Below are positions 53,401 through 62,037 of a stretch of 64,000 bases of DNA, piece by piece; within the stretch, counting starts at the first letter, position 1; each line of letters begins with the position of its first letter. A model generated the notes under the pieces. That model worked only from the letters and a program-made list of their open reading frames with translations. It made no database searches and was not told the origin of the DNA. Source of the stretch: Xanthomonas sp. AM6 (GTDB taxonomy: Bacteria > Pseudomonadota > Gammaproteobacteria > Xanthomonadales > Xanthomonadaceae). The stretch lies in the NCBI RefSeq assembly GCF_025665335.1, contig NZ_CP106869.1, forward strand, positions 62,001 through 126,000, written 5' to 3'. The position numbers were made by a program, and so were the translations under genes.

Positions 53401-53614
53401 GAACGGCTCCAGCCGCAACCCGTACTACGTCGAGCCGTACCGGCAGCTGGACCTGAGCGTCAGCTACGCGATCACCGACAACCTGTCGGTGGGCTTCGAG
53501 GCGATCAACATCACCGCCGAGGACGTGCGCTGGCACGGGCGCTCGGAGAAGCAGGTGATCAAGGTGATCGACCAGAGCCCGCGCTACACGCTGGGGGTGC
53601 GCTACAACTTCTGA
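50447..53614 (+). CDS. TonB-dependent receptor, carbohydrate type (TonB-Xanth-Caul)
   Basis: A 1055-residue TBDR. Signal region KKFRSKAMFTFVGGVLVINPAFAQQ, TonB box-like DTVSVTGIRNSLNQSM, and a plug with DAISAEDIGKFPDTNLAESLQRITGISIERRDGEGAQVTARGFGPQFNAVTLNGR. This DIGKFPDxNLAESLQRxxGVxI pattern defines the TIGR01782 receptors typical of xanthomonads and caulobacters that import oligosaccharides. It has long extracellular loops and ends YTLGVRYNF. It heads an operon with SapC, a JmjC-like cupin and an FAD halogenase, a combination found in carbohydrate loci. The sugar is unknown. The ATG at 50447 follows GAGGACATTCTG. Confidence 0.93.
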   Translation: MRQQLKKFRSKAMFTFVGGVLVINPAFAQQAPQTQAQAQTSQQQSSADATTLDTVSVTGIRNSLNQSMGIKRDNAGVVDAISAEDIGKFPDTNLAESLQRITGISIERRDGEGAQVTARGFGPQFNAVTLNGRVIPGADAFGAPGAVPIGGVDGGTRAFNFAQLASESITGLEVYKTSRANAPSGGIGATINILTDRPFNHKGLVASAGAKAAYDESQPFDDKITPEVSGIFSYTNPDKTWGIGLSGSYQKRRGGSVQATENGWNIQRWTGTDPALRPDAVVQNAPAIGQLYGMPNDLRYAFADFERERLNGQAVVQFAPTDALTLTLDYTYSSNEIREDRGEQGIWLQRANSFTDLVFDTGQAVATPVYLRDVPNGAKDFGMEQQRNMQKYKLGSLGFNADWQATDRLRLTFDAHNSKTQSLPNDPVTGGSATYFSYAGTNNCTGGTQCGGQWAQELYFNNSLPIGARTWYPTAADSVAGTNGLLNQDFSPAEIGSQVLRIYYQSQVTEVKEGRVDGQFDFDNGRFQFGVDSAKTTMRRRISDTYSALGDWSVANAGNEPGMIALLQPVGITGMFDDFNASGAAPGAWRGNADQLAQWAGETYGATTRYNPQYSSDNEVEEKTRAAYMQLEFDGELGGMTTNTRIGVRYEKTDVVSTSQVATPTALQWQANNDFQLLRSTELQPFSEKHSYSHILPNLDFSINLTDTLKARASFGQSIARAPYTNMIAGPTPGTPSGSILINPSTRASGSAENPSLDPLESNNLDLALEWYFADASYVSLTFWDKRVSNFIGTSVTRENLYGLTDPTSGPDAQAALAFLQSGACAAQVGAAGNDVAAACSANDTSLFSAMALLRNAAATGGLGAYNGSSAQTLALENAYDLVGEADDPLYEFDVSRPINQNKAKIHGWELGGQYFLGDTGLGVYANYTVVKGDVGYDNTVLDRDQFALLGLSDTANVMLMYEKYGWSARLAWNWRDEYLIAANQNGSSRNPYYVEPYRQLDLSVSYAITDNLSVGFEAINITAEDVRWHGRSEKQVIKVIDQSPRYTLGVRYNF

Positions 53615-53754
53615 GCCCGGCAGGCCGCGCGCGGCGGCGGCCGCGTGCGGCAACGGCAGGTGCGCCGCACCGCGTCTTGCGGGCGCGGCGCTTTGCTGCA
53701 ATGGTCGCGTGGCGCGGCGCCTGCCGGATTCGCCACCGACCCGCTGGAGGACAG

Positions 53755-54519
53755 ATGGCCCGATACGAACTGCTCAACAACGTCGCCCACCAAGACCTGC
53801 GCGTGATCCTGCGCTTCGGTCCGGAGTTCGGCGACGCCACCGGCGTGGTCCAGGCGTTCCCGACCGAATTCGCCGAGCTGCAGCGCGAATACCCGATCCT
53901 GCTGCGCAAGGACCCGGACACCGGCGCCTTCCAGTCGGTGGCGCTGCTGGGCTTCGAGCAGCAGGAAAACCTGTTCCTGCAGGGCGCGCACTGGAACGCG
54001 GCGTACCTGCCCGGCATCGTCGCCAAGGGGCCGTTCCTGATCGGGTTCCAGGAACGGCACGAGGGCGGCGAACTGCGCCGCGAACCGGTGATCCACGTCG
54101 ACCTGGACCACCCGCGGGTCAGCTTCGGCGAGGGCGAGCGGGTGTTCCTGCCGCAAGGCGGGCACAGCCCGTACCTGGAGCACATCATCACCGTGCTGCG
54201 CGGCATCCGCGACGGCGTGGAAGGCGGCAACGCCATGTTCGCCGCGTTCGACGCGCTGGGCCTGATCCAGCCGCTGCGCATCGACGTGCAGCTCGGGCAG
54301 GCGCACAACGTGCACCTGGCCGGCCTGTACGGCATCGATCGCGAACGGCTGGCCGCGCTGGATGCGCCGTCGCTGCACGGGTTGCACCGCGCCGGCTACC
54401 TGGAAGGGGCCTACCTGCTGCTGGCCTCGCTGCACAACATGCGCCGGCTGATGGCTGAGAAGCAGCGCCGCCTGCAGCACCTGGACGCCGCCGCGGCCAC
54501 CGCCGGGCAGGCCGCCTGA
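53755..54519 (+). CDS. SapC-family protein
   Basis: A 254-residue soluble protein matching the SapC family: ARYELLNNVAHQDLRVIL, FPTEFAELQREYPILLRKDPDTGAFQSVALLGFEQQENLFL, and YLPGIVAKGPFLIGFQE, with EGERVFLPQGGHSPYLE. SapC-like proteins are found almost only beside carbohydrate TBDRs and have no established biochemical role; no export signal is seen, so it is likely cytoplasmic. The CTGGAGG ribosome-binding site supports the start. It follows the TBDR after 140 bp and ends 5 bp before the next gene. Confidence 0.9.
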   Translation: MARYELLNNVAHQDLRVILRFGPEFGDATGVVQAFPTEFAELQREYPILLRKDPDTGAFQSVALLGFEQQENLFLQGAHWNAAYLPGIVAKGPFLIGFQERHEGGELRREPVIHVDLDHPRVSFGEGERVFLPQGGHSPYLEHIITVLRGIRDGVEGGNAMFAAFDALGLIQPLRIDVQLGQAHNVHLAGLYGIDRERLAALDAPSLHGLHRAGYLEGAYLLLASLHNMRRLMAEKQRRLQHLDAAAATAGQAA

Positions 54520-54524
54520 GCGGC

Positions 54525-55544
54525 ATGGCGGCGGTGGCGGCGATCGCCGAGCGCAGCGACTGCCGGCCCGGCGCATTGCCGCTGGCCGACCTGCTCGCTG
54601 CCGGCGAGCCGGTGGTGCTGCGCGGGCTGGTGCGCGACTGGACGCTGGTCCAGGCCGGGCTGCGCGGCACGGGCCAGGCGATGGACCTGCTGCGCAGGCA
54701 CGACAACGGCCGCGCGCTGCACTATTCCTACGGCGCGCCGGAGATCGCCGGGCGGCCGTTCTACGACGACACCTTCACCGCGCTCAATTTCGAGGTGCGG
54801 CGCGGCGACCTGCCCGGCCTGCTGGACGCGATCGCCGCGCACCTGGACGATCCGCGGCCGCCGGCCTACTACCTGGCCTCGCTGCCGGTGGACGACAGTC
54901 TGCCCGGGCTGCGCGCCGGCAACGACGTGGACTTCGCCGCGCACGGCGTGCAGACCCGGCCGAGCATCTGGATCGGCAACCGCATCACCGCGTCCTGCCA
55001 CTACGACGCGCCGAACAACCTGGCCTGCTGCGCGGTCGGCCGGCGCCGCTTCACGGTGTTTCCGCCGGAGCAGATCGGCAATCTCTATCCCGGTCCGCTG
55101 GAGCCGACCCCGGGCGGGCAGGCGATCAGCGTGGTCGACTTCGACGCGCCCGACTTCGCGCGCCATCCGCGCTTCCGCGAGGCGCTGGCGCATGCCCGCA
55201 GCGCGGTGCTGGAACCGGGCGATGCGCTGTTCCTGCCCGCCATGTGGTGGCACCACGTGCAAGGGCTGGAGGCGTTCAACGTGCTGGTCAACTACTGGTG
55301 GAGCAGCGCCCCGGCCTGGCTGGCGGCGCCGCTGCCGGCGCTGTACCACGCGATGTGGGCGCTGCGCGACCGCCCGCAGGCGGAGAAGGCGGCCTGGCGC
55401 GAGGTGTTCGAGTACTACGTGTTCGGGCCGTCCGAACGCGCCGGCGAACACCTGCCGGCGCCGGCGCGGCAGCTGCTCGGGCCGATCGACGACACGCGCG
55501 CGCGGCAGCTGCGCGCGATGCTGCTGGCCAAGCTCAACCGCTGA
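54525..55544 (+). CDS. JmjC-like cupin protein
   Basis: A 339-residue protein of the cupin-8/JmjC superfamily: PLADLLAAGEPVVLRGLVRDW at the N-terminus, IWIGNRITASCHYDAPNNLACCAVGRRRFTVFPPEQIGNLYPGP, and LFLPAMWWHHVQGLEAFNVLVNYWW. The HYD and later HVxGL give the 2-His-1-carboxylate iron site of 2-oxoglutarate-dependent hydroxylases, so hydroxylase activity is possible. In many genomes this protein accompanies SapC and the halogenase. It starts 5 bp after the SapC stop, so the genes are cotranscribed. Confidence 0.87.
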   Translation: MAAVAAIAERSDCRPGALPLADLLAAGEPVVLRGLVRDWTLVQAGLRGTGQAMDLLRRHDNGRALHYSYGAPEIAGRPFYDDTFTALNFEVRRGDLPGLLDAIAAHLDDPRPPAYYLASLPVDDSLPGLRAGNDVDFAAHGVQTRPSIWIGNRITASCHYDAPNNLACCAVGRRRFTVFPPEQIGNLYPGPLEPTPGGQAISVVDFDAPDFARHPRFREALAHARSAVLEPGDALFLPAMWWHHVQGLEAFNVLVNYWWSSAPAWLAAPLPALYHAMWALRDRPQAEKAAWREVFEYYVFGPSERAGEHLPAPARQLLGPIDDTRARQLRAMLLAKLNR

Positions 55545-55612
55545 CCACACGCCGGGTCCCGCGCGCGCCGGCGTGCGCGCCCAACATTCACGACTGCAGG
55601 AGAGACGACGCA

Positions 55613-57136
55613 ATGGGCCAGATACGCAAGGTGGTGATCGCAGGCGGCGGCACGGCGGGCTGGATCGCCGCCTGCGCGCTGTCGCACCAGTTCCGCGGCC
55701 TGCTGGACATCACCCTGATCGAATCCGAGCAGATCGGCACGGTCGGCGTCGGCGAATCCACGGTGCCGCCGATCCGCAGCTTCCACCGCTTCGTGCAGAT
55801 CGACGAGCAGGAGTTCCTGCGCGCCGTGGCCGGCACCTTCAAGCTCTCCATTTCGTTCGAGAACTGGCCGCGGCATGGCGAGCGCTACATCCACCCGTTC
55901 GGCCTCACCGGGCAGAGCACCCTGGTCTGCGCGTTCCACCATTTCTGGCTGGAAGCGCGGCGCCGCGGGATGGGGTCCGAACTGGGCGACTACTGCCTGG
56001 AAACCGTGGCCTCGCGCGTGGACCGCTTCGCGCTGCAACAGTCGCCGCCGGTCAACTACGCCTACCACCTCGACGCCGGGCTGTACGCGCGCCTGCTGCG
56101 CAGCCATGCCGAGCGCTACGGGCTCAAGCGCGTGGAAGGCAAGATCCAGCAGGTGCGGCAGCACGCCGAAAGCGGCTTCGTGGAGGCACTGCTGCTGGAA
56201 GACGGCACGCTGGTCGAAGGCGACCTGTTCATCGACTGCACCGGGTTCCGCGGCCTGCTGATCGAGCAGACGTTGCACAGCGGCTACGAGGACTGGAATC
56301 AGTGGCTGCCGTGCGATCGCGCGGTGGCGGTGCAGACCGAGGCGGTGGCGGCGCCGGTGCCGTACACCCGCGCCATCGCCCATGCCGCCGGCTGGCGCTG
56401 GCACATCCCGTTGCAGCACCGGGTCGGCTGCGGGCTGGTGTTCTCCAGTGCGCACATGTCCGACGACGAGGCGCGCGCCAAGCTGCTGCACGACGCCGCC
56501 GCGCCGCCGATCAAGGATCCATGGCTGGTGCCGTTCCGCAGCGGCCGCCGGCTCAAGGCCTGGAACAAGAACGTGGTCGCGTTGGGCCTGGCCAGCGGCT
56601 TCATCGAGCCGCTGGAATCCACCAGCATCCACCTGACCATCGCCGCGGTGATGCGGCTGATCACCCTGTTCCCGACCGACGGCATCGCCCCGTCGATGGC
56701 GGACCTCTACAACGACGTCAGCCGCGCCGAGATGGAACACGTGCGCGACTTCATCATCCTGCATTACCACGCCAACCAGCGCGACGAACCGATGTGGCGG
56801 GCCTGCCGCGAGATGGCGCTGCCCGAGTCGCTGCAGCAGCGGCTGCGTGCCTGGCGCGAGCGCGCGCATGCCTGGCAGGGCAGCGACGAACTGTTCCGGG
56901 TGGATTCGTGGATCCACGTGCTGCTCGGCCAGGGCATCGTGCCGGCGCAGCACCACCTGCTGGCGCGCGCGCTGCCGGACCAGGAGCTGCGGCGCTTCCT
57001 CGACGCGATCCGCCAGCCCATCGACCGCGCGGTGGCGCAGATGCCGTCGCAGGAGGCGTTCATCGCCGGCTACTGCCAGGCCGGGCCGGAGGTGTGGGCG
57101 GGACGCACGCCCGCCAGGGCGGCGGCGCCGGCATGA
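55613..57136 (+). CDS. FAD-dependent tryptophan halogenase-like protein
   Basis: A 507-residue flavoprotein with the halogenase signature: VVIAGGGTAGWIAACAL (GxGxxG), GVGESTVPPIRSF, AGTFKLSISFENW with the conserved catalytic Lys, GWRWHIPLQHRVG (WxWxIP), and GFIEPLESTSIHL with the conserved Glu. Classic PrnA and RebH enzymes chlorinate tryptophan for antibiotics, but in TBDR/SapC operons these proteins are thought to modify other substrates or oxidise sugars, and no halogenation product is known here. A flavin reductase is not adjacent. A GCAGGAG ribosome-binding site supports the ATG at 55613. Confidence 0.9.
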   Translation: MGQIRKVVIAGGGTAGWIAACALSHQFRGLLDITLIESEQIGTVGVGESTVPPIRSFHRFVQIDEQEFLRAVAGTFKLSISFENWPRHGERYIHPFGLTGQSTLVCAFHHFWLEARRRGMGSELGDYCLETVASRVDRFALQQSPPVNYAYHLDAGLYARLLRSHAERYGLKRVEGKIQQVRQHAESGFVEALLLEDGTLVEGDLFIDCTGFRGLLIEQTLHSGYEDWNQWLPCDRAVAVQTEAVAAPVPYTRAIAHAAGWRWHIPLQHRVGCGLVFSSAHMSDDEARAKLLHDAAAPPIKDPWLVPFRSGRRLKAWNKNVVALGLASGFIEPLESTSIHLTIAAVMRLITLFPTDGIAPSMADLYNDVSRAEMEHVRDFIILHYHANQRDEPMWRACREMALPESLQQRLRAWRERAHAWQGSDELFRVDSWIHVLLGQGIVPAQHHLLARALPDQELRRFLDAIRQPIDRAVAQMPSQEAFIAGYCQAGPEVWAGRTPARAAAPA

Positions 57137-57354
57137 CGCGGCGTGCGGCCTGCGTCGGCCTGCGGCCGCTGGCGCGGCGTGCACGCCGCATGCGCACGGC
57201 CGACCGCATCCCCCGAATCCGCGCGGCCTGACCCGGCAGGGCGGCAAGCGTCGCCGTCCCGATATGCGTCCCTGCCCGCGTGGCATGGCCCGGCGGACGC
57301 GGCATGGCCATCACATGGCTATCATCGGGACGCCGCCCTTTCGAGAACCCGCGC

Positions 57355-58605
57355 ATGACGCTGCACACCCTGTGTCTTTCCGTGTCGCTGGCGCTGGCCG
57401 CGGCGCTGCCGGCGCACGCCGTCGACTTCAGCAAGGCGGAACTGGCGCGCGCCACCGCGCTGCAGCAGCGGCTGCTGACCCTGGATTCGCACCTGGACAC
57501 GCCGGCCAACTTCGAGCGCGGCGACTTCGACATCATGACCGCGCATGCCGGCAACCGGCTGGCGCAGGTGGACTATCCGCGCATGGTCGCCGGCGCGCTG
57601 GACGGCGGCTTCTGGGCGATCTACACCGACCAGGGCGACCGCAGCGCGCAGGCGCACCTGCACGATCGCGACGCCGGGCTGCAACGGTTGATGGCGATCC
57701 ACGCGCTGCTCGCGGCGCACCCGCAGCAGTTCGGCCTGGCCACCACGCCGGCCGACGCGGCGCGGCTCAAGGCCGCCGGCAAGCGCGTGGTGTACCTGAG
57801 CATGGAGAACGCCAGCCCGCTGGTCGCCGATCCGACGCTGCTGCGCTTCTACCACGCGCAGGGCCTGCGGCTGATGGGCACCGCGCATTTCCTCAACAAC
57901 GAGTTCGCCGATTCGGCCACCGACCCGAAGGGGCCGGAATGGCACGGCCTGAGCCCGGCCGGCCGCGAACTGGTGCGGCAGGCGCAGACGCTGGGCATCG
58001 TCATCGACCAGTCGCACGCCTCCGATGCGGTGTTCGACCAGCTGATCGCGCTGTCGCCGGTGCCGATCCTGCTCTCGCACAGCGGCGCGCGCGCGCTGCA
58101 CGACCATCCGCGCAACATCGACGATGCGCGGCTGAAGGTGCTGGCCGCGCACGGCGGGGTGATCCAGCTCAATTCCTACGGCGGCTACCTGATCGACAAC
58201 GGCGCCAGCCCCGAGCGCAAGGCCGCCGAGCAGGCGCTGCTCGCCAGATACGGCGGCTGGGAGCACCTGCAGTTGGCCGACGGGCTCAAGCTCGGCGAGG
58301 AGATAAAGGCGCTGGACGCCAGGTATCCGGTGCGGCAGGCGACGCTGGACGATTTCTTCGCGCACCTGGAGCACGTGCTGGCGCTGGTCGGCCCCGAGCA
58401 CGTGGGCATCGGCATGGACTGGGACGGCGGCGGCGGCGTGGCCGGCATGGAGGACGTCGCCGACCTGCCCAAGATCACCGCCTGGCTGTTGCGCAAGGGC
58501 TACAGCGAGCGGCAGATCGCCGCGATCTGGGGCGGCAACGTGTTGCGGGTGATGCAGCAGGCGCAGGACTGGGCGGCGGCGCAGGCGCGCGCCGGAGCGC
58601 CCTGA
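57355..58605 (+). CDS. Exported membrane dipeptidase, peptidase M19 family
   Basis: A 416-residue zinc dipeptidase with a signal peptide (LHTLCLSVSLALAAALPAHA). The M19 metal and catalytic residues are visible: TLDSHLDTP (HxD), VYLSMENASP (Glu), VIDQSHASD and ILLSHSGARALHDHPRNIDD (His), and HVGIGMDWDGGG (Asp). It cleaves dipeptides, including D-Ala-like or cysteinylglycine substrates, in the periplasm. A start upstream at 57280 would remove the signal, so 57355 is used. Alone, downstream of the halogenase after 218 bp. Confidence 0.92.
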   Translation: MTLHTLCLSVSLALAAALPAHAVDFSKAELARATALQQRLLTLDSHLDTPANFERGDFDIMTAHAGNRLAQVDYPRMVAGALDGGFWAIYTDQGDRSAQAHLHDRDAGLQRLMAIHALLAAHPQQFGLATTPADAARLKAAGKRVVYLSMENASPLVADPTLLRFYHAQGLRLMGTAHFLNNEFADSATDPKGPEWHGLSPAGRELVRQAQTLGIVIDQSHASDAVFDQLIALSPVPILLSHSGARALHDHPRNIDDARLKVLAAHGGVIQLNSYGGYLIDNGASPERKAAEQALLARYGGWEHLQLADGLKLGEEIKALDARYPVRQATLDDFFAHLEHVLALVGPEHVGIGMDWDGGGGVAGMEDVADLPKITAWLLRKGYSERQIAAIWGGNVLRVMQQAQDWAAAQARAGAP

Positions 58606-58774
58606 AGGCCGCTGGGTGCAGGCCGCCTGGCGCCATGGCGTTGCGTCGTCGCGCCGCTGCCACCGCGTCTGGCCTGGCGCCGGCCGGCGGCCGAAGAACC
58701 ATCCCGGCCATCGAACGGCGCAGTGCGGCATGCGCTGAACCGGCGGCACGGCATCGGCTAGCATCGGGGCGGCC

Positions 58775-59926
58775 ATGAAGATCGTCATCGCACCGGATTC
58801 GTTCAAGGAAAGCCTGTCCGCGCTGGAGGCGGCCACGCAGATCGAGGCGGGGTTTCGCGAGGTGTTCCCGGCGTGGACCTACGTCAAGGTGCCGGTCGCC
58901 GACGGCGGCGAAGGCACGGTCGCGGCGCTGGTCGCGGCCACCGGCGGGCGCGTCGTCGGCCGCACCGTCAGCGGGCCGCTGGGCGCGCCGGTCGAGGCCT
59001 TCTTCGGCCTCGCCGGCGATGGCCGCACCGCCGTCGTCGAGATGGCCGCGGCGAGCGGGCTGGCGCTGCTGCCGCGGGCACGGCGCGACCCGCTCGCCGC
59101 CACCAGCTACGGTGTCGGCGAGCTGATCCTGGCGGCGCTGGACGCCGGCGCGCGGCGCATCGTGGTCGGCCTCGGCGGCAGCGCCAGCAACGATGGCGGT
59201 GCCGGCATGGCGCAGGCCCTGGGCGTGCGCCTGCTCGATGCGCAGGGCCATGCGCTCGCCGCCCGCCTCGGCGGCGGCGCGCTGGCGGCGCTGGCGCGGA
59301 TCGATGCGAGCGGCCTGGATCCGCGCCTGCGGCACTGCGCGATCGAGGTCGCCTGCGATGTCGATACCCCGCTGACCGGGCCCGCCGGCGCCTCGGCGGT
59401 GTTCGGCCCGCAGAAGGGCGCCACGCCGGCGCTGGTCGCGCAGCTCGACGCCAACCTGCGCCATTACGCCACGGTGATCGAAGCCGACTTGGGCATCGCG
59501 GTCGCCGACGTGCGCGGCGGCGGGGCCGGCGGCGGCCTGGGCGCGGCGCTGGTCGCGTTCCTGGGCGCGCGGCTGCGCCCGGGCGCGGACCTGGTCGCCG
59601 ACGCGCTGGGGCTGGAGGCGTTGGTGGCCGGCGCCGACCTGGTAATCACCGGCGAGGGCCGCCTCGACGGCCAGAGCGCGCACGGCAAGGCGCCGCTCGG
59701 CGTGGCCCGGGTCGCCAGGCGCCACGGCAAGCCGGTGATCGCGATCGCCGGCGGGCTGGGCGCCGGTGCGGCGTCGCTGCATGCGCATGGCGTCGCTGCG
59801 ATGTTCGGCGCGGTGCAGCGCGCCTGCACGCTGGAGCAGGCGCTGGCCGAGGCGGCGGCGAACCTGCGCATGGCCGCCCGGAACGTGGCCGAGGCGATCC
59901 GGATCGGCCGCGACCTGGGGAACTGA
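58775..59926 (+). CDS. Glycerate 2-kinase, GarK/GlxK family
   Basis: A 383-residue kinase of glycerate-kinase class: IAPDSFKESLSALEAATQIEAGF (the DSFKxS signature), VPVADGGEGTVAALVAATGGRVV, GLGGSASNDGGAGMAQALG, and DLVITGEGRLDGQSAHGKAPLGVA. It phosphorylates D-glycerate, linking glyoxylate, tartronate and glucarate metabolism to glycolysis. The ATG at 58775 is first in the reading frame and matches the family N-terminus. No operon partner; it follows the dipeptidase after 169 bp. Confidence 0.93.
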   Translation: MKIVIAPDSFKESLSALEAATQIEAGFREVFPAWTYVKVPVADGGEGTVAALVAATGGRVVGRTVSGPLGAPVEAFFGLAGDGRTAVVEMAAASGLALLPRARRDPLAATSYGVGELILAALDAGARRIVVGLGGSASNDGGAGMAQALGVRLLDAQGHALAARLGGGALAALARIDASGLDPRLRHCAIEVACDVDTPLTGPAGASAVFGPQKGATPALVAQLDANLRHYATVIEADLGIAVADVRGGGAGGGLGAALVAFLGARLRPGADLVADALGLEALVAGADLVITGEGRLDGQSAHGKAPLGVARVARRHGKPVIAIAGGLGAGAASLHAHGVAAMFGAVQRACTLEQALAEAAANLRMAARNVAEAIRIGRDLGN

Positions 59927-60210
59927 GCGGCGCGCAAGCGCATGGCCGCCCCAGGCCGATGCGCGGGGCGGCGCCTGCCCTGCCTGCGCAGGACATCGGC
60001 CACGGCCCGATGCGCAATAGCTCCGCTGTGGCGCATCGCCGCCGAGCAGGCATGCCGACGGCGCCATTCGGATGCCGGCATGGCGGGGCTTCGCGCGTCC
60101 AACGCATCGTAGAAGGGTGTGCGGGTCGCAGCGTGCCGACCGGCGGACATTGGCGCTTCGGAGCCCTATTCAGCTACAATGAAAACGATTACAAAAGGGA
60201 ATTGACCTCC

Positions 60211-60612
60211 ATGAGCACCCAGAATCTCCCCGAGCGCGCGCCGCTCAGCCCGAAGTGGCAGTTCCGCTTCGATTTCTTCGACCGCCACGGCGGACCGACC
60301 TCGCCCGACTTCAAGCCGGCGTTCAAGGCCCTGTCGTTCGGCGAGCGGCTGAAGGTCAACATGAACTTCTTTGCGTTCTTCTTCGGCTGGATCTACTTCT
60401 TCATCCTCGGCCTGTGGCGCAAGGCGATCGTGCTGATCGCCATCTCGGTGCTGATCGGCGTGCTGTCGTTCTTCCTGCCGAAGGTCGTGGTCAACGGCCT
60501 GGGCGTGGCCTATTCGGTGCTGGTCGGCATGATCGCCAACTACGCCTACTACCTGGAAGTGAGGAAGGGCAGCACCAGCTGGAACCCCTTCGAAGGCATG
60601 CGCTGGTGGTAA
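60211..60612 (+). CDS. DUF2628 membrane protein
   Basis: A 133-residue protein with an N-terminal amphipathic stretch (SPKWQFRFDFFDRHG) and three or four helices: LKVNMNFFAFFFGWIYFFILGLWRKAIVLIAISVLIGVLSFF, then VYSVLVGMIANYAYYLEVRKG. The FFGWIYFFxLGLWRK pattern is that of DUF2628. The function is unknown. Upstream, ACAATGAAAACGATTACAAAAGGG is an AT-rich patch that is probably the promoter. It is followed by inverted 7-mer repeats. Confidence 0.85.
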   Translation: MSTQNLPERAPLSPKWQFRFDFFDRHGGPTSPDFKPAFKALSFGERLKVNMNFFAFFFGWIYFFILGLWRKAIVLIAISVLIGVLSFFLPKVVVNGLGVAYSVLVGMIANYAYYLEVRKGSTSWNPFEGMRWW

Positions 60613-60624
60613 GCGGGACGTAGC

Positions 60625-60715
60625 CGGGACTCGGGACTCGGGACCCGGAAAAGCGGCGCGGCGTTTGCCTTATGCTTTGCTCTTCCGGGCCCCCACTCCC
60701 CAGTCCCGAGTCCCC
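60625..60715. repeat. Inverted degenerate 7-mer repeats (CGGGACT/AGTCCCG)
   Basis: CGGGACT-CGGGACT-CGGGACC at 60625-60645 and, in reverse orientation, ACTCCCC-AGTCCCG-AGTCCCC at 60695-60715. The two clusters can pair. They lie between the DUF2628 gene and the MFS gene and may act as a terminator or stabilising stem. The 7-bp unit recalls the array at 28072. Confidence 0.6.
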
Positions 60716-60729
60716 GCTTCAGGCTCTCC

Positions 60730-61941
60730 ATGTCCCCACTCGCTTCCCAGGCCGATGCGGCACCCGCGGGCCTGTCCTCCGGCCTGATCGCGCTGTTCGC
60801 CGCCGCCTGCGGCCTGGCGGTGGCCAACATCTATTTCTCGCAACCGCTGATCGGCATCATCGCGCCGGAACTGCGCCTGCACGCGGGCCTGGCCGGGCTG
60901 ATCGTGGCGCTGACCCAGCTCGGCTACGGCGCCGGCCTGCTGTTGCTGGTGCCGCTGGCCGACGTGGCCGAGAACCGGCGCCTGGCGATCGCGCTGCTGG
61001 GCGGAGTGGTGCTGGGCCTGCTCGGCATCGGCCTGTCGCAGTCGGCGGCCGGTTTCCTGATCGGCTCGTTCGTGGTCGGCGTGTGCGCGGTGGCCACGCA
61101 GATCCTGGTGCCGTTCGCCTCGCACCTGGCGCCGGAGGCCAGCCGCGGCCGCGTGGTCGGCACGGTGATGGGCGGGCTGCTGGCCGGCATCATGCTGGCG
61201 CGGCCGTTCTCCAGCTTCGTCGCCGCCACCCTGGGCTGGCGCGCGGTGTTCTTCCTGTCCGCCGGCATGATGCTGCTGCTGATGGCGGTGCTGCGCTGGC
61301 GCCTGCCGCAGCGCCGGCCCGCGCAGCGCGCGTCCTATGCGGCGGTGCTGGCCTCGCTGCCGCGCCTGTATGCCGCCACCCCGCTGCTGCGCCGGCGCGC
61401 GTTCTACCAGGGCATGATGTTCGCCGCGTTCAATGTGTTCTGGACCGGCTCGCCGCTGCTGCTGGCGCAGTCCTTCGGCATGGACCAGCGGCACATCGCG
61501 CTGTTCGCGCTGGCCGGCGCCGCCGGTGCCCTGGTCGCGCCGCTGGCCGGGCGCATGGCCGATCGCGGCTGGACTCGCCCGGCCACCGGCTGGGCGCTGG
61601 CCGCGGCGGCGCTGTCGTTCGGCATCGGCGCCTGGGCCGCGCACGCGCATGCGCTGGCGTGGCTCGTGGTCGCCGCGCTGGTGCTGGATGCGGCGGTGCA
61701 GGTCTGCCAGGTGCTCAGCCTGCGCAGCATCTACATGCTGGCGCCGGAGCAGCGCGGCCGGCTCAACGGCCTGTTCATGACCTCGGTGTTCCTGTGCGGC
61801 GCCACCGGCTCGGTGCTGGCCGCGGCGGTGTTCGCCTACGCCGGCTGGCCGGGGCTGTCGCTGCTCGGCGCCGGCTTCGGCACGGCCGCGCTGCTGTTCT
61901 ACTTCAGCGAGTTCAGGCGGGCAGCGGCGCCGGCGCATTGA
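60730..61941 (+). CDS. MFS transporter
   Basis: A 403-residue protein with 12 predicted helices. The N-terminal half reads LIALFAAACGLAVANIYFSQPLIGIIAPELRLHAGLAGLIVALTQLGYGAGLLLLVPLADVAENRRL, the usual helix 2-3 loop GxxxDxxxxRR-like; the NIYFSQPL motif is common in the AraJ/YdeF-like set of drug and sugar-type efflux pumps. The second half has ALFALAGAAGALVAPLAGRMADRG. The substrate cannot be read. No regulator adjacent. The start at 60730 is preceded by inverted 7-mers. Confidence 0.9.
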   Translation: MSPLASQADAAPAGLSSGLIALFAAACGLAVANIYFSQPLIGIIAPELRLHAGLAGLIVALTQLGYGAGLLLLVPLADVAENRRLAIALLGGVVLGLLGIGLSQSAAGFLIGSFVVGVCAVATQILVPFASHLAPEASRGRVVGTVMGGLLAGIMLARPFSSFVAATLGWRAVFFLSAGMMLLLMAVLRWRLPQRRPAQRASYAAVLASLPRLYAATPLLRRRAFYQGMMFAAFNVFWTGSPLLLAQSFGMDQRHIALFALAGAAGALVAPLAGRMADRGWTRPATGWALAAAALSFGIGAWAAHAHALAWLVVAALVLDAAVQVCQVLSLRSIYMLAPEQRGRLNGLFMTSVFLCGATGSVLAAAVFAYAGWPGLSLLGAGFGTAALLFYFSEFRRAAAPAH

Positions 61942-62037
61942 GCGCGTGCCGGTGCCTTCTGCTTGGATCGGATGAAGCTCGCATCCGTTCCGAGGCATGC
62001 GTTTATCGCAACCGGCAGGCCGCGGCCGGGAAATTTG

